Assembly: GCA_020248905.1 (NCBI GenBank)
Contig: JADCGR010000020.1
Location: 1-43,452, forward strand
Length of the DNA stretch: 43,452 bases
Reading direction: 5' to 3'
Origin: Curvibacter sp.
GTDB lineage: Bacteria > Pseudomonadota > Gammaproteobacteria > Burkholderiales > Burkholderiaceae_C
Position 1 is the stretch's first letter, and the number at the start of each line of letters is the position of its first letter. This document shows, one piece after another, positions 31,992 through 41,164 of the stretch. A program made the translations under genes and the position numbers. A model generated the notes under the pieces. The model was given only the letters and a program-made list of their open reading frames with translations. It had not been told where the DNA came from and searched no databases.

Positions 31992-32564
31992 ATGAAGTTC
32001 AAGCTCAACGAGCGCTCGCTCTTTGCTGTGCTGCTGCGTTCTCCGTGGTGGATCAGCCTGCTGATCGCCGTGATGATGTCCGTGGTCGCCTTCGCACTGC
32101 TGCCGCAGGAATACGCGCTGGTGGTGACGCTCGGCACATTCCCCTTTCTGGTCATTGCGGCCATCGCCGCCTGGCGCCAGCTGCGTGCACCCAGCGCTGC
32201 CAGCATTGATGCGGCGCTGGATCGGGCCGGGGCCATGAACTGGCGCGACTTTGCAGGCGCCGTGGAGGCGGCCTATGTGCGGCAGGGCTACAAGGTCACG
32301 CGCGTGAACGGCGAAGCGGCCGACCTGCGCATCGAGCGCGCGGGTCAGTGCAGCCTCTTGAGCTGCCGGCGCTGGAAGGCTGTGAACCATGGGGTGGAAA
32401 CACTCAAGGCGCTGCAGGCCGCCTGCGAGCGTGAGGGCGCACGCGGCATCTACCTCTGCCTGGCGCCGGTCTCCGAGGCGGCGGCCATTTTTGCGAAGCA
32501 GCAGGGTCTGCAACTGGTCGTGGGACGCGCGCTCGGGCTGATGCTGGCGGCATCCGCTGCGTAA
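31992..32564 (+). CDS. Membrane protein with degenerate Mrr-like nuclease domain
   Basis: The 190-residue protein has two membrane helices (about residues 20-37 and 42-60) followed by a soluble domain with WRDFAGAVEAAYVRQGYKVT. This is the opening of Mrr-type restriction-endonuclease folds (FE..VA..Y..QGY.V). The usual D...QxK active site is only partly kept: ADLRIERAG has the Asp, but the QCK position reads LLSCRRWK. Nuclease activity is therefore doubtful. It lies 12 bases after the ZIP transporter gene and 50 before another small membrane protein gene. Function unknown. Confidence 0.65.
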   Translation: MKFKLNERSLFAVLLRSPWWISLLIAVMMSVVAFALLPQEYALVVTLGTFPFLVIAAIAAWRQLRAPSAASIDAALDRAGAMNWRDFAGAVEAAYVRQGYKVTRVNGEAADLRIERAGQCSLLSCRRWKAVNHGVETLKALQAACEREGARGIYLCLAPVSEAAAIFAKQQGLQLVVGRALGLMLAASAA

Positions 32565-32615
32565 AGAGATCTGCGGCCCTCTTGCAAGCGCCCGTTTCAG
32601 ACCCACGTGGCTGCG

Positions 32616-32924
32616 ATGAACCTCGAAAAAATGCTCAAGGCACTCTTTGCTTTACTCCTGCGCGCCGCGCTCATGCTCATGGGCCTGGTCTTTGTGCTCA
32701 GCTTGTTGGCGGCAGCCCTGCTGCTGCTGGCCTGGTGGGCCGTGCGCGCGCTCCGGGCCCGGCTTACGGGCCGACCAGTGCAGCCCATGGTGTTCACCAT
32801 CCTGCAGCGTTCGCGCTGGCAGCGCTTTTACCCGGGTGCGGGTGGCAAGGCGGAGCGCGCCGACGTCATCGACGTGGAATCACGCCAGGTGGACGTCCAG
32901 GGCGCAGACCGGCTCGGGCGCTGA
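32616..32924 (+). CDS. Small membrane protein, unknown
   Basis: The 102-residue protein has a strongly hydrophobic N-terminal half (LMLMGLVFVLSLLAAALLLLA) with one or two helices and a basic, soluble C-terminal tail that includes VFTILQRSRWQRFYPG and EVIDVE-like acidic sequence. Homologous families are not recognised. The ATG at 32616 is chosen; a GTG three codons upstream is also in frame. No clear ribosome binding site is visible for either. Confidence 0.6.
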   Translation: MNLEKMLKALFALLLRAALMLMGLVFVLSLLAAALLLLAWWAVRALRARLTGRPVQPMVFTILQRSRWQRFYPGAGGKAERADVIDVESRQVDVQGADRLGR

Positions 32925-32964
32925 GTTCAGGCTGTTTCAGCGCAGCACGTGCGCCCGGGTCTGA

Positions 32965-34221
32965 TCACAGCACCCGGAATGCCAGTGCCGCCACAAGGGT
33001 TGGCGGCAGCGCGGCGATTAGTAGACCCAGCGGATTTACGGTGTTGTCCTCGAACCTGCCGCGAAGGATGGCCACGCCAGCCGGGTTGGGCGCGTTGGCA
33101 ATCACCGTCAGGCCGCCGCCGGTCACGGCGCCGGCCACCAGGGCGATCTTGAATTCGTCGCTGAGCCCCGGCACCAGCGAGCCCAGATAGGTCAGGGCGG
33201 CGTTGTCCGTGATGGCCGTGAGCGCCGTGGCACCGAAGAACACCGTGGTGCTGCTCATGCCCATGAGCACGGGCTGCAGCCACCACTGCTGCTGGCCACC
33301 CAGCACCACGAGGCCTGCGAGGAAGAAGGCCACCAGCAGGCCTTCGCGCAGGATCAGCCGGTCCTGGTGGCGGGCATACGCGGTAGCGTAGCCCATGAAG
33401 AACAGGAAGAGGCCCATGAAGACCGCCGGGTGGTGCGCGAAGATCACGACACCAAGCAGGAAAAGCAGGTGCACCAGGGTGACGGTCCACGGCACGGTCG
33501 AGGTCTGACCCTCGGGCTGCCGTGCCATGTGGTCCAGCTCCTTGCGGAAGATCAGCGTGGCGACCCCCGCATTGATGACAACGGCGATGGCGGACTTCCA
33601 GCCGAAGTTGCTCAGCATGAACCACAGGTCCCAGTTCCAGGTGGCGGCCACCATCAGAACCGGGGGCGCCGCGAAGGGCGTGAGCGTCCCGCCGATCGAG
33701 ATGTTCACGAACAGTACCCCCACCGTCGTGTACTTGAGCGCTCGCGAAATCGGCTGGGCGAACAGGGTGTCGCGCAGCATGAGCGCCGCCAGGGTCATGG
33801 CGGCCGGCTCAGTGATGAATGAGCCCAGCAGGGGCACAAGGGCCAGCACCAGGAAGTACATGGCCATGCCGCGCGGCAAGGGCACGCGTCTGGCCACAAA
33901 GCGCACCAGCGAGCCCGAGAATTGCAGGATGGCACGGGTGCCAGCGATGACCATGATTACGAAAACGAACATGGGCTCGGTGTAATTGCGGCTGTCGATG
34001 TAGGCCGTGGTGTCCTGCTTGCCGACCAGCAAGAACATGAAGACCACAAGCACCATGGCCCAGAAGCCGAACACCACTTCCACCTCGCCCAGTAGATGCC
34101 ACAGCCCCGCATGGCGTGGCTGGGTGTGGGCCAGATGTTCAAAGATCTTGGTCGAGAAGGTATGCAGGACGGCGATCGCGAAGATGCCGGCGCCGACGAT
34201 CTGGAGGGTGGTCGGATTCAT
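32965..34221 (-). CDS. NhaD-like Na+/H+ antiporter family protein
   Basis: The 418-residue inner-membrane protein has about eleven helices. It carries ion-transporter superfamily signatures: FITEPAAMTLAALMLRD, NISIGGTLTPFAAPPVLMV, TAITDNAALTYLGSLVPG and VTGGGLTVIANAPNPAGVA, where the polar residues in broken helices line the ion path. These match NhaD-type sodium/proton antiporters, although substrate cannot be proved. The ATG at 34221 gives MNPTTLQIVGAGIF; the longer open frame upstream has no support. It converges with the preceding small membrane gene. Confidence 0.78.
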   Translation of the reverse strand: MNPTTLQIVGAGIFAIAVLHTFSTKIFEHLAHTQPRHAGLWHLLGEVEVVFGFWAMVLVVFMFLLVGKQDTTAYIDSRNYTEPMFVFVIMVIAGTRAILQFSGSLVRFVARRVPLPRGMAMYFLVLALVPLLGSFITEPAAMTLAALMLRDTLFAQPISRALKYTTVGVLFVNISIGGTLTPFAAPPVLMVAATWNWDLWFMLSNFGWKSAIAVVINAGVATLIFRKELDHMARQPEGQTSTVPWTVTLVHLLFLLGVVIFAHHPAVFMGLFLFFMGYATAYARHQDRLILREGLLVAFFLAGLVVLGGQQQWWLQPVLMGMSSTTVFFGATALTAITDNAALTYLGSLVPGLSDEFKIALVAGAVTGGGLTVIANAPNPAGVAILRGRFEDNTVNPLGLLIAALPPTLVAALAFRVL

Positions 34222-34372
34222 GGCGGGACTGTAGTCCTTGAGGGCCCCGTGGGCGATTGCCGAGCGTGGAGCCCCCACACCGGCTGCGGGATGTGTAGGC
34301 CTCGTGCAAGGTCGATCTGCTGGGCATTTTTGTCGTGCCCGGCGCTCCGACGTGGTGACGCGCCCCGCATGA

Positions 34373-35230
34373 TCAGCCGCGCGCCACCGGTCGGTCTGGG
34401 CTGGCGCACCACTCGCTCCAGCTACCGGCGTAAAGCGCGCTGCGGCCCAGCCCCGCGATTTCCATGGCGAGCAGATTGGGCAAGGCGCTCACGCCGCTGC
34501 CGCAGTGGTGCACTACGGAGGAGGGCAGGCGATCGCCCAGCAGTGCCAAGAATTCGGCCCTCAGCTGTGTGGGGGCCTTGAATTTGCCGTCGGGTCCGAG
34601 GTTCTCTGCGAAGGGTCGGTTGAGCGCGCCCGGGATATGCCCAGCCACCGGGTCCAGCGGCTCGACTTCGCCGCGGTAGCGCGCCGGGGCGCGGGCGTCA
34701 ATCAGGGTCTGGTCGGGCAGCTCAAGGTGCTTCATCAGGTCGTCGGTGGTGGCGAGCACAGCGCGCGGCTCGCTCGCGCGGAAGTTGGACGGCACGCGCG
34801 GCTGGTCTGGCCCCGTGGCTACCGGGCCGTTGACCGCCTCCCACGCCGCCAGCCCGCCATCGAGCACCGCCACGTTTTCGTGGCCGATCCACTTGAGCAT
34901 CCACCACAGGCGGCCACAGTAATTGGCACCCTGGCGGTCGTAGACCACGGCCTGCATGTGCGCACGAAAGCCCACACTTGCCAGCCACGCCGCAAAAACA
35001 TCGGGCCGTGGCAGCGGATGGCGGCCGCCGTTGACGGCCTGCTCCCTGCTCGTGGCGCTGAGGTGTCGGTCCAGGTGGGCGCGCACCGCTCCCGCGATGT
35101 GCACGCGTTCGTACTGCGCGTCGCCCTCGGCCGGCTTCATGAGCTCGAAGCTGCAGTCGAAGATCATCAGGGGCTTGTGGTCATGCACAAGATGTTTGAG
35201 TTGCTCGGCGCTGATCAGGGTGGTGTACAT
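34373..35230 (-). CDS. Two-domain sulfurtransferase (rhodanese/3-mercaptopyruvate type)
   Basis: The 285-residue cytoplasmic enzyme has two rhodanese domains. The first begins ISAEQLKHLVHDHKPLMIFD and has the inactive-domain feature VVYDRQGANYCGRLWWML. The second has DARAPARYRGEVEPLDPVAG and the active-site loop HHCGSGVSA with the persulfide cysteine near residue 243. The CGSGV loop is closer to the mercaptopyruvate sulfurtransferase type than to thiosulfate rhodanese (CRxGxT). It moves sulfur from mercaptopyruvate or thiosulfate to thiol acceptors. It is 10 bases downstream of the exporter gene on the same strand. Confidence 0.9.
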   Translation of the reverse strand: MYTTLISAEQLKHLVHDHKPLMIFDCSFELMKPAEGDAQYERVHIAGAVRAHLDRHLSATSREQAVNGGRHPLPRPDVFAAWLASVGFRAHMQAVVYDRQGANYCGRLWWMLKWIGHENVAVLDGGLAAWEAVNGPVATGPDQPRVPSNFRASEPRAVLATTDDLMKHLELPDQTLIDARAPARYRGEVEPLDPVAGHIPGALNRPFAENLGPDGKFKAPTQLRAEFLALLGDRLPSSVVHHCGSGVSALPNLLAMEIAGLGRSALYAGSWSEWCASPDRPVARG

Positions 35231-35240
35231 GGCAAACCTC

Positions 35241-36128
35241 TCAGTGTTCTTCGGCAGGAGTATCGGGGATGGCGCGTTCGCGCAGGAAAGTGGCCGCGAC
35301 GCCGCTGGCCACAATGAGGGCGATGCCCAGCCAGCCATAGAGCGGGATCTGGTCGCCAAACAGCAGGAGGCTGTAGAGCGACGCAAAGACGATGCCCGAG
35401 TACTGCAGGCTGGCCACCACCAGGGTGTGGCCGCGGCTGTAGGCCCGCGTCATGCACCACTGGCCCAGCGTGGCCAGCACCCCGATGGGCACGAGCCAGC
35501 TGGCCGCCTGCAAGCTCACCTTCTCGAGCGGGGTGAAGCCGGTGAAGGCGATGCCCAGCACGCCCGCCACCGCAGTGCCTGCCGCGAAGTAGAACACCGT
35601 GCGTTCCACGGGCTCACCCGCGAGGCTGAGCGCCGTGACCTGCAGATAGGCCAGGGCCGCGCTCATGCCACCGATCAGGCCGATCAGCCCTGCGAACAGC
35701 TGGTTCTGGTCGATCGTGGGGCGCAGCGTGAGCACCACGCCCGCAAAGCCCAGCAGCACGGTGAGCAGCAGCGGCCCGTTGCGCGCCTGCTTACCGTAAA
35801 GCAGGGCGCCGCCCGTGATGAAGGCCGCCACCCAGATGCCGCTCATGTAGTTCAGCGTCATCGAGGTGGCCAGCGGCAGGTGCGCGATGGCGTAAAACCA
35901 GGCGCCCAGGGAAAAGCCACCCACCAGGCTGCGCCAGACATGCATGAGTGGCACCGGTGTGCGCAGCGAGGTGCCGTGCACACGCAGTGCCACGGCCAGC
36001 AGCGCCAAGCTGATCACCCCGCGGTAGAGCACGAGCTCGGCAGTGTTGAACGATGCCGACGCGTACTTGACGGCCACGCTCATCGTGGCGAAGAAGAAGG
36101 CACCAAGGACCATCCAGAGGGCTTGCAT
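35241..36128 (-). CDS. EamA/DMT-family transporter
   Basis: The 295-residue inner-membrane protein has about ten helices arranged as two EamA repeats: MWVLGAFFFATMSVAVKYAS-like in the first, and YLQVTALSLAGEPVERTVFYF then TRAYSRGHTLVVASLQYSGI in the second. DMT transporters export metabolites such as amino acids or purines. The substrate is unknown. It begins at 36128, just inside the edge of the repeat-rich region, and is followed closely by the sulfurtransferase gene. Confidence 0.88.
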   Translation of the reverse strand: MQALWMVLGAFFFATMSVAVKYASASFNTAELVLYRGVISLALLAVALRVHGTSLRTPVPLMHVWRSLVGGFSLGAWFYAIAHLPLATSMTLNYMSGIWVAAFITGGALLYGKQARNGPLLLTVLLGFAGVVLTLRPTIDQNQLFAGLIGLIGGMSAALAYLQVTALSLAGEPVERTVFYFAAGTAVAGVLGIAFTGFTPLEKVSLQAASWLVPIGVLATLGQWCMTRAYSRGHTLVVASLQYSGIVFASLYSLLLFGDQIPLYGWLGIALIVASGVAATFLRERAIPDTPAEEH

Positions 36129-36202
36129 TCAGTGTTTTCCTTTTCCCTTTGCCGGGAGCTGCCCTGTCTGGCGGTCGCTTTTCCCATGCGGGGCTTGGTC
36201 TG

Positions 36203-36713
36203 CCCCCCACTCATCCCCCCGCCCTGAGCACGCGCGGTCGCGCGTGCGGGCCGATTCGCCCCTGATGGGTACGCAACGGCAAGGCCGTTGCTCAGTACCC
36301 CCGCCGGGGTAGAGAAGGGAGCCTTGATTTTGCTGCTGGACTCCGGCCACGCTTCTACGGCACGAGGCGTTGCCACCGTCGTTTGGACGCGGAGATTTTT
36401 GGCCGACGGTCATAGTCAATGGCTGCGCGGCAGCGTGCCTCCGACGGCAGCCGCTGTGCGGCCTGCCGTGAGCGCCGCAAGATGAGCGTCGGCCGAGTTG
36501 GCTGTCTGTCTCGTGACTGGCCGGCGCAGCCGCCAGCGGTGGGGCGTCGGACCGTGGGGGTTCCCTACGACCGTAGGTTCGCCAATCGGGGAGAGAAGGA
36601 GCAGTCGCAACAGCTCGCGTTGTAGAAGCGTAGCCGGCGCGAAGCAGCCAAATGAAAGCTCCCTTCTTTACCCCCGGCGGGGGGTAAAGAAGGGCGGGGG
36701 GATGATTGGGGGG
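36203..36713. repeat. Nested inverted-repeat element, non-coding
   Basis: Outer arms of 22 bases (36203-36224 and 36692-36713) are inverted repeats with one mismatch. Inner arms of about 63 bases (36296-36358 and 36622-36686) are also inverted repeats at roughly 80 percent. Between the outer and inner left arms sits a separate palindromic insert (36224-36295) bounded by CTGAGCA/TGCTCAG and holding two stems (36228-36247 and 36273-36291). The right arm alone forms a perfect 15-bp hairpin (36661-36675 with 36680-36694). No convincing reading frame exists in the 640-base gap 36129-36768. It looks like a MITE-like or repetitive extragenic element invaded by a second one. Confidence 0.6.
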
Positions 36714-36768
36714 GAAGAGGGGCGCCCCGTCAGGGTAAAGCATCGAAAGACGAGGCGAAAGAGAAAAG

Positions 36769-37890
36769 TCAGAGCGACATCTGCCGCCGGTACCACTCAT
36801 GAAAATGTTGCATCCCGTCTTCCATCGGACTCTGGTACGGCCCCACCTCGTTGTCCCCGCGCGCCAGCAGCGCCTTGCGGCCGGCGTCCATGCGCTCGGC
36901 GATCTCGTCGTCCTCGATGCAGGTTTCCATATAGGCGGCCTGCTGGGCCTCGACGAACTCGCGCTCGAAGGCGGTGATCTCCTGTGGGTAGTAGAACTCC
37001 ACCATGTTCATGGTCTTGTCGGGGCTGATCGGGTGCAGCGTCGATACGGTCAGCACATGCGGGTACCACTCGACCATGATGTGCGGGTAGTAGGTGAGCC
37101 AGATGGCGCCACGCTCGGGCTTTTTGCCCTGGCGGTACTTCAGCAGGGCGTCGTGCCAGCGCTGGTAGACCGGGGAGCCCGGCCGCTCGAAGGCCTGCGA
37201 GACACCCACTGTCTGCACCGAGTAATGCGTCTGGAATTCCCAGCGCAGATCTTCGCAGCTTACGAACTGCCCCAGGCCCGGATGGAAGGGGCCCACGTGG
37301 TAGTCCTCCAGATAGACCTCGATGAAGGTTTTCCAGTTGTAGTTGCATTCGTGCAGTTCCACGCGGTCCAGCGTGAAGCCGCTGAAGTCCAGTTCGGCGC
37401 GTGGGCCCATGCCGGCGAGGTCGGCGGCAATGTCGCGGCCGTTGTCCTCGAAGAGCAGGCCGTTCCATTCCCGAAGCTTGTAGTTATTCAGGTTCAGGCA
37501 GGGGTCCTGGGAAAAATGCGGCGCGCCCAGCAGATGGCCTTGTGGCGAATAGGTCCAGCGATGCAGCGGGCAGACGATGTTGCCGCCAGCGCTGCCAGGT
37601 GCCGTTGTCTGCAATGAGCCGCGCCCTTGCAGCATGATGGCCTGACGATGACGGCAGACGTTAGACACCAACTGCACGCCCTCGGCGGTGCGCACCAGGG
37701 CCCGGCCGCCTTTTTCCTGGGGGAGGGCGTGGTAATCGCCCTCATCAGGGACGCTGGCCGCATGACCGACGTAGCGCGGGCCTCTCTGGAAGATGAGCGC
37801 CATCTCGCGCTGGAACAGCGCCTCGTCGAAATAGCTCGAAACTGGTAGTTGGCTGTGCGCCTGCTGCAGTTGAAGACTTAAATCAGACAT
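36769..37890 (-). CDS. Rieske-type ring-hydroxylating oxygenase, alpha subunit-like
   Basis: The 373-residue oxygenase has a Rieske [2Fe-2S] site with C79-x-H81 (NVCRHR) and C107-x2-H110 (VCPLHRW), and a mononuclear iron site in EVYLEDYHVGPFHPG (His198, His203 and a nearby acidic residue). It hydroxylates aromatic rings or other small molecules in the cytoplasm with help from a reductase that is not encoded nearby. The overall length is near 370, shorter than naphthalene-type alpha subunits, and fits the choline/carnitine- or phenylpropionate-like groups. It is divergent from xseB with 218 bases between starts. Confidence 0.9.
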   Translation of the reverse strand: MSDLSLQLQQAHSQLPVSSYFDEALFQREMALIFQRGPRYVGHAASVPDEGDYHALPQEKGGRALVRTAEGVQLVSNVCRHRQAIMLQGRGSLQTTAPGSAGGNIVCPLHRWTYSPQGHLLGAPHFSQDPCLNLNNYKLREWNGLLFEDNGRDIAADLAGMGPRAELDFSGFTLDRVELHECNYNWKTFIEVYLEDYHVGPFHPGLGQFVSCEDLRWEFQTHYSVQTVGVSQAFERPGSPVYQRWHDALLKYRQGKKPERGAIWLTYYPHIMVEWYPHVLTVSTLHPISPDKTMNMVEFYYPQEITAFEREFVEAQQAAYMETCIEDDEIAERMDAGRKALLARGDNEVGPYQSPMEDGMQHFHEWYRRQMSL

Positions 37891-38108
37891 GGGTGACCTG
37901 ACCTAAAGACTCCCCACAGGGAGGTACGCCCACAGGCGCATGACGAACGTGCCGCGAAACGGGCCGCGGCCTGAAAGAGCCCGGGATTGTACCCCGGGGG
38001 TATGACCGGCCCACCGGCCGCAGCGGTTTTTTGTGCCGCGCGGGCTCCGTGCCGGGGCCGCGCGGGGCCGGCGCCCCTAAAATATCTTTTTCGTGAACTG
38101 AAATTCCC

Positions 38109-38348
38109 ATGCCCAAGGCCCACCCTTCTCACGCCGCCGGCACGCCTGCCACTTACGAGGCGGCGGTCCAGGAGCTTGAACAGCTGGTGACCCGCCTTGA
38201 GGCCGGCGAGTTACCGCTGGACCAGCTGCTGGCCGGCTACCAGCGCGGAGCCGAACTGCTGAAGTTCTGCCGCGACAAGCTGCAGGCTGTAGAAGGCCAG
38301 ATCAAGGTGCTGGACGAAGGAGTACTCAAGACATGGTCGCCGGAGTGA
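38109..38348 (+). CDS. xseB: Exodeoxyribonuclease VII small subunit
   Basis: The 79-residue protein joins XseA to form exonuclease VII, which degrades single-stranded DNA. It carries the family sequence [20 protein letters not shown] then [20 protein letters not shown] and VLDEGVL. The N-terminal 14 residues are a flexible extension. A TAAAAT box at 38078-38083 lies 25 bases upstream of the ATG, but no clear -35 box was found. Its end overlaps the ispA start region by 16 bases. Confidence 0.93.
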   Translation: MPKAHPSHAAGTPATYEAAVQELEQLVTRLEAGELPLDQLLAGYQRGAELLKFCRDKLQAVEGQIKVLDEGVLKTWSPE

Positions 38349-39259
38349 CGACGGCCCCTGCCGCTGCGCTGCCGGCGCTGGACTTGCGCCCCTGGATGGA
38401 CGAGCGCCTGGCGCGCGTTGAGCGTGCCCTGCAGGCCTGGGTGGGGCGCGATGCGCCCGCCGGCCTGGGCGAGGCCATGCGTTATGCCGTCCTTGACGGT
38501 GGCAAGCGCCTGCGCCCCTTGCTGGTGTTGGCGGCGGCCGAGGCCGTGCGTGGCCAGGCCCAGGCGGCGCTGCGGGCGGCCTGCGCCGTCGAGCTGATCC
38601 ACGCGTATTCCCTGGTGCACGACGACATGCCCTGCATGGACAACGACGTGCTGCGCCGCGGCAAGCCCACGGTGCATGTCAAATACGGCGAGGCCGGTGC
38701 CTTGCTGGCGGGTGACGCCTTGCAGGCCCTGGCCTTCGAGCTGCTGACGCCGGCTAATGACGATGTTCCCGAGGCCGTGCAGGCCCGCCTGTGCCGGCTG
38801 CTGGCGCACGCTGCCGGCAGTGCCGGCATGGCGGGAGGCCAGGCCATCGACCTGGCCAGTGTGGGCCTGAAGCTCGACGAGGAGCACCTGCGGCAGATGC
38901 ACCGCCTCAAGACCGGCGCCCTGCTGCAGGGCAGTGTGCTCATGGGTGCTGCCTGTGGCGAGGCCAGCGCGCAGGCCCATGAAGCGCTGGGTGTCTACGG
39001 CGCCGCGATCGGTCTGGCTTTCCAGGTAGTGGACGATGTGCTGGACGTGACCGCCGACTCGGCCACACTGGGCAAGACTGCGGGCAAGGACGCCGACAAC
39101 GACAAGCCCACCTATGTCTCCCTGCTGGGTCTGGAGCGCTCGCGCGCCTACACGCAGGATCTCCATGGCCAGGCCCTTCACGCCCTGGACGCCAGCGGCC
39201 TGCCCGACACACGGGCCTTGCGGGGCCTGGCCAACATGGTCGTCCATCGAAAAAGCTGA
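38333..39259 (+). CDS. ispA: Polyprenyl synthase (farnesyl diphosphate synthase)
   Basis: The 308-residue enzyme condenses isopentenyl diphosphate with allylic diphosphates to give farnesyl diphosphate. The first Asp-rich motif is [10 protein letters not shown] followed by LRRGKPTVH, and the second is [18 protein letters not shown] binds isopentenyl diphosphate. The ATG at 38333 overlaps the end of xseB by 16 bases and has AAGGAG eleven bases upstream; a GTG at 38345 overlapping the xseB stop (GTGA) is the alternative. It forms an operon with xseB and dxs. Confidence 0.93.
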   Translation: MVAGVTTAPAAALPALDLRPWMDERLARVERALQAWVGRDAPAGLGEAMRYAVLDGGKRLRPLLVLAAAEAVRGQAQAALRAACAVELIHAYSLVHDDMPCMDNDVLRRGKPTVHVKYGEAGALLAGDALQALAFELLTPANDDVPEAVQARLCRLLAHAAGSAGMAGGQAIDLASVGLKLDEEHLRQMHRLKTGALLQGSVLMGAACGEASAQAHEALGVYGAAIGLAFQVVDDVLDVTADSATLGKTAGKDADNDKPTYVSLLGLERSRAYTQDLHGQALHALDASGLPDTRALRGLANMVVHRKS

Positions 39260-39265
39260 GTACGC

Positions 39266-41164
39266 ATGACATCCGCAACGTATCCCCTGCTGCAGACCAT
39301 CAACGACCCGGCCGACCTGCGCCGTCTGCCCCGCCCGCAGCTGCGCGCCCTGGCCGATGAATTGCGGGCCTATGTGCTGGACAGCGTCTCGCGCACCGGG
39401 GGACACCTGAGCTCCAACCTGGGGACCGTGGAGCTCACGGTGGCGCTGCACTATGTCTACAACACCCCGCACGACCGGCTGGTGTGGGATGTAGGCCACC
39501 AGACCTATCCGCACAAGATCCTGACGGGGCGGCGTGATCGCATGCATACGCTGCGCCAACTCGGCGGTATCAGCGGCTTTCCCGTGCGCAGCGAGAGCCC
39601 CTACGACGCCTTTGGTACCGCGCACAGCAGCACATCTATCTCCGCCGCGCTGGGTATGGCGCTGGGCGCGCGCCAGAAGGGCGAGGACCGCCACGCGATT
39701 GCCGTGATCGGCGACGGCGCCATGACCGCAGGCATGGCTTTCGAGGCGCTCAACCATGGGGGTGTGGAAGACTGCAAGCTACTGGTTATCCTCAACGACA
39801 ACGACATGTCCATCAGTCCACCGGTGGGCGCGCTCAATCGCTACCTCGCGCAGCTCATGAGCGGGCAGTTCTACGCCGCAGCCAAGAACGTGGGCAAGCA
39901 AGTGCTCAAGGGTGCGCCGCCGCTGTTCGAGCTGGCCAAGCGGATCGAGGAGCATGCCAAGGGCATGGTCGTGCCGGCGACCCTTTTTGAGAAGTTCGGC
40001 TTCAACTACATCGGTCCCATCGACGGCCATGACCTCGATTCCCTGATTCCCACGCTGGAGAACCTCAAGCAGCTCAAGGGCCCACAGTTCCTGCACGTGG
40101 TCACGAGAAAAGGCCAGGGCTACAAGCTGGCCGAGGCCGATCCCGTGGCCTACCATGGCCCGGGCAAGTTCGACCCGGCCGTGGGCCTGGTCAAGCCCAC
40201 GGCGCCCGCCAAGCAGACCTTCACCCAGGTCTTCGGCCAGTGGCTGTGCGACATGGCGGCGAACGACGAGCGCCTGGTAGGCATTACCCCCGCCATGCGC
40301 GAGGGCTCGGGCATGGTCGAGTTCCACCAGCGCTTCGCGGACCGCTATTACGACGTCGGCATTGCCGAGCAGCACGCCGTGACCTTCGCGGCTGGCCTGG
40401 CCTGCGAGGGCCTCAAGCCGGTCGTTGCGATCTACTCGACTTTCCTGCAGCGTGGCTACGACCAGCTCATCCACGACGTGGCGCTACAGAACCTCCCTGT
40501 GGTGTTCGCGCTCGACCGCGCGGGCTTGGTGGGCGCCGATGGCGCCACGCATGCGGGCAATTACGACATCGCCTACCTGCGCTGCATACCCAACCTGGGG
40601 GTGGCCTGCCCGGCCGACGAGCGCGAATGCCGCCAGCTGCTGAGCACCGCCTTCGCGCAGAACCATCCCGTGGCCGTGCGTTACCCGCGCGGGGCGGGGG
40701 TGGGCGTGGCCACCGCTGCGGGACTGGACGGTTTGCCTTACGGCAGGGGCGAGATCCGGCGCGAGGGCGCGGGGATCGCCATCCTTGCCTTCGGCACGCT
40801 GCTTTACCCCGCGCTTGCGGCGGCCGAGAAGCTCGGCGCCACGGTCGTCAATATGCGCTGGGCCAAGCCGCTCGACACGGAACTGCTCTTGCAGGTGGCT
40901 GCGCGCCACGAGGCGCTGGTGACCGTGGAGGAGGGTGCCATCATGGGCGGTGCGGGCAGCGCGGTGCTGGAAGCCTTGCAGTCCGCGGATGTGGCCCGTC
41001 CCGTCCTGCAACTGGGCCTGCCCGATGCCTTCATCGAGCACGGTGATCCGGGCAAGCTGCTGTCACTGCAGGGGCTGGACGCAGCGGGCATCCAGTCCGC
41101 CATCGAGCGGCGCTATCCGGCGCTGTGCGCCCAGGGCCGCCCTGCGCTCAAGGTTGTGGGCTGA
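39266..41164 (+). CDS. dxs: 1-deoxy-D-xylulose-5-phosphate synthase
   Basis: The 632-residue thiamine-diphosphate enzyme joins pyruvate and glyceraldehyde 3-phosphate in the first step of the methylerythritol pathway. It has the family length, the [17 protein letters not shown] and [17 protein letters not shown] blocks, the thiamine-binding motif [14 protein letters not shown]...NDNDMSIS near residues 150-180, the transketolase Glu in [17 protein letters not shown], and RYPRG. It starts six bases after ispA, the next user of the pathway's product. The last codons overlap an open frame on the opposite strand (41113-41550). Confidence 0.96.
   Translation: MTSATYPLLQTINDPADLRRLPRPQLRALADELRAYVLDSVSRTGGHLSSNLGTVELTVALHYVYNTPHDRLVWDVGHQTYPHKILTGRRDRMHTLRQLGGISGFPVRSESPYDAFGTAHSSTSISAALGMALGARQKGEDRHAIAVIGDGAMTAGMAFEALNHGGVEDCKLLVILNDNDMSISPPVGALNRYLAQLMSGQFYAAAKNVGKQVLKGAPPLFELAKRIEEHAKGMVVPATLFEKFGFNYIGPIDGHDLDSLIPTLENLKQLKGPQFLHVVTRKGQGYKLAEADPVAYHGPGKFDPAVGLVKPTAPAKQTFTQVFGQWLCDMAANDERLVGITPAMREGSGMVEFHQRFADRYYDVGIAEQHAVTFAAGLACEGLKPVVAIYSTFLQRGYDQLIHDVALQNLPVVFALDRAGLVGADGATHAGNYDIAYLRCIPNLGVACPADERECRQLLSTAFAQNHPVAVRYPRGAGVGVATAAGLDGLPYGRGEIRREGAGIAILAFGTLLYPALAAAEKLGATVVNMRWAKPLDTELLLQVAARHEALVTVEEGAIMGGAGSAVLEALQSADVARPVLQLGLPDAFIEHGDPGKLLSLQGLDAAGIQSAIERRYPALCAQGRPALKVVG

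Noticed and set aside
36129-36800. 223-codon minus-strand frame through the repeat region
   Set aside because: The frame crosses inverted-repeat arms and palindromes, so its two halves are partly complementary. Composition is not protein-like and there is no domain.
38237-39757. 506-codon minus-strand frame across xseB, ispA and dxs
   Set aside because: It is a shadow of three well-supported genes and has no motifs of its own.
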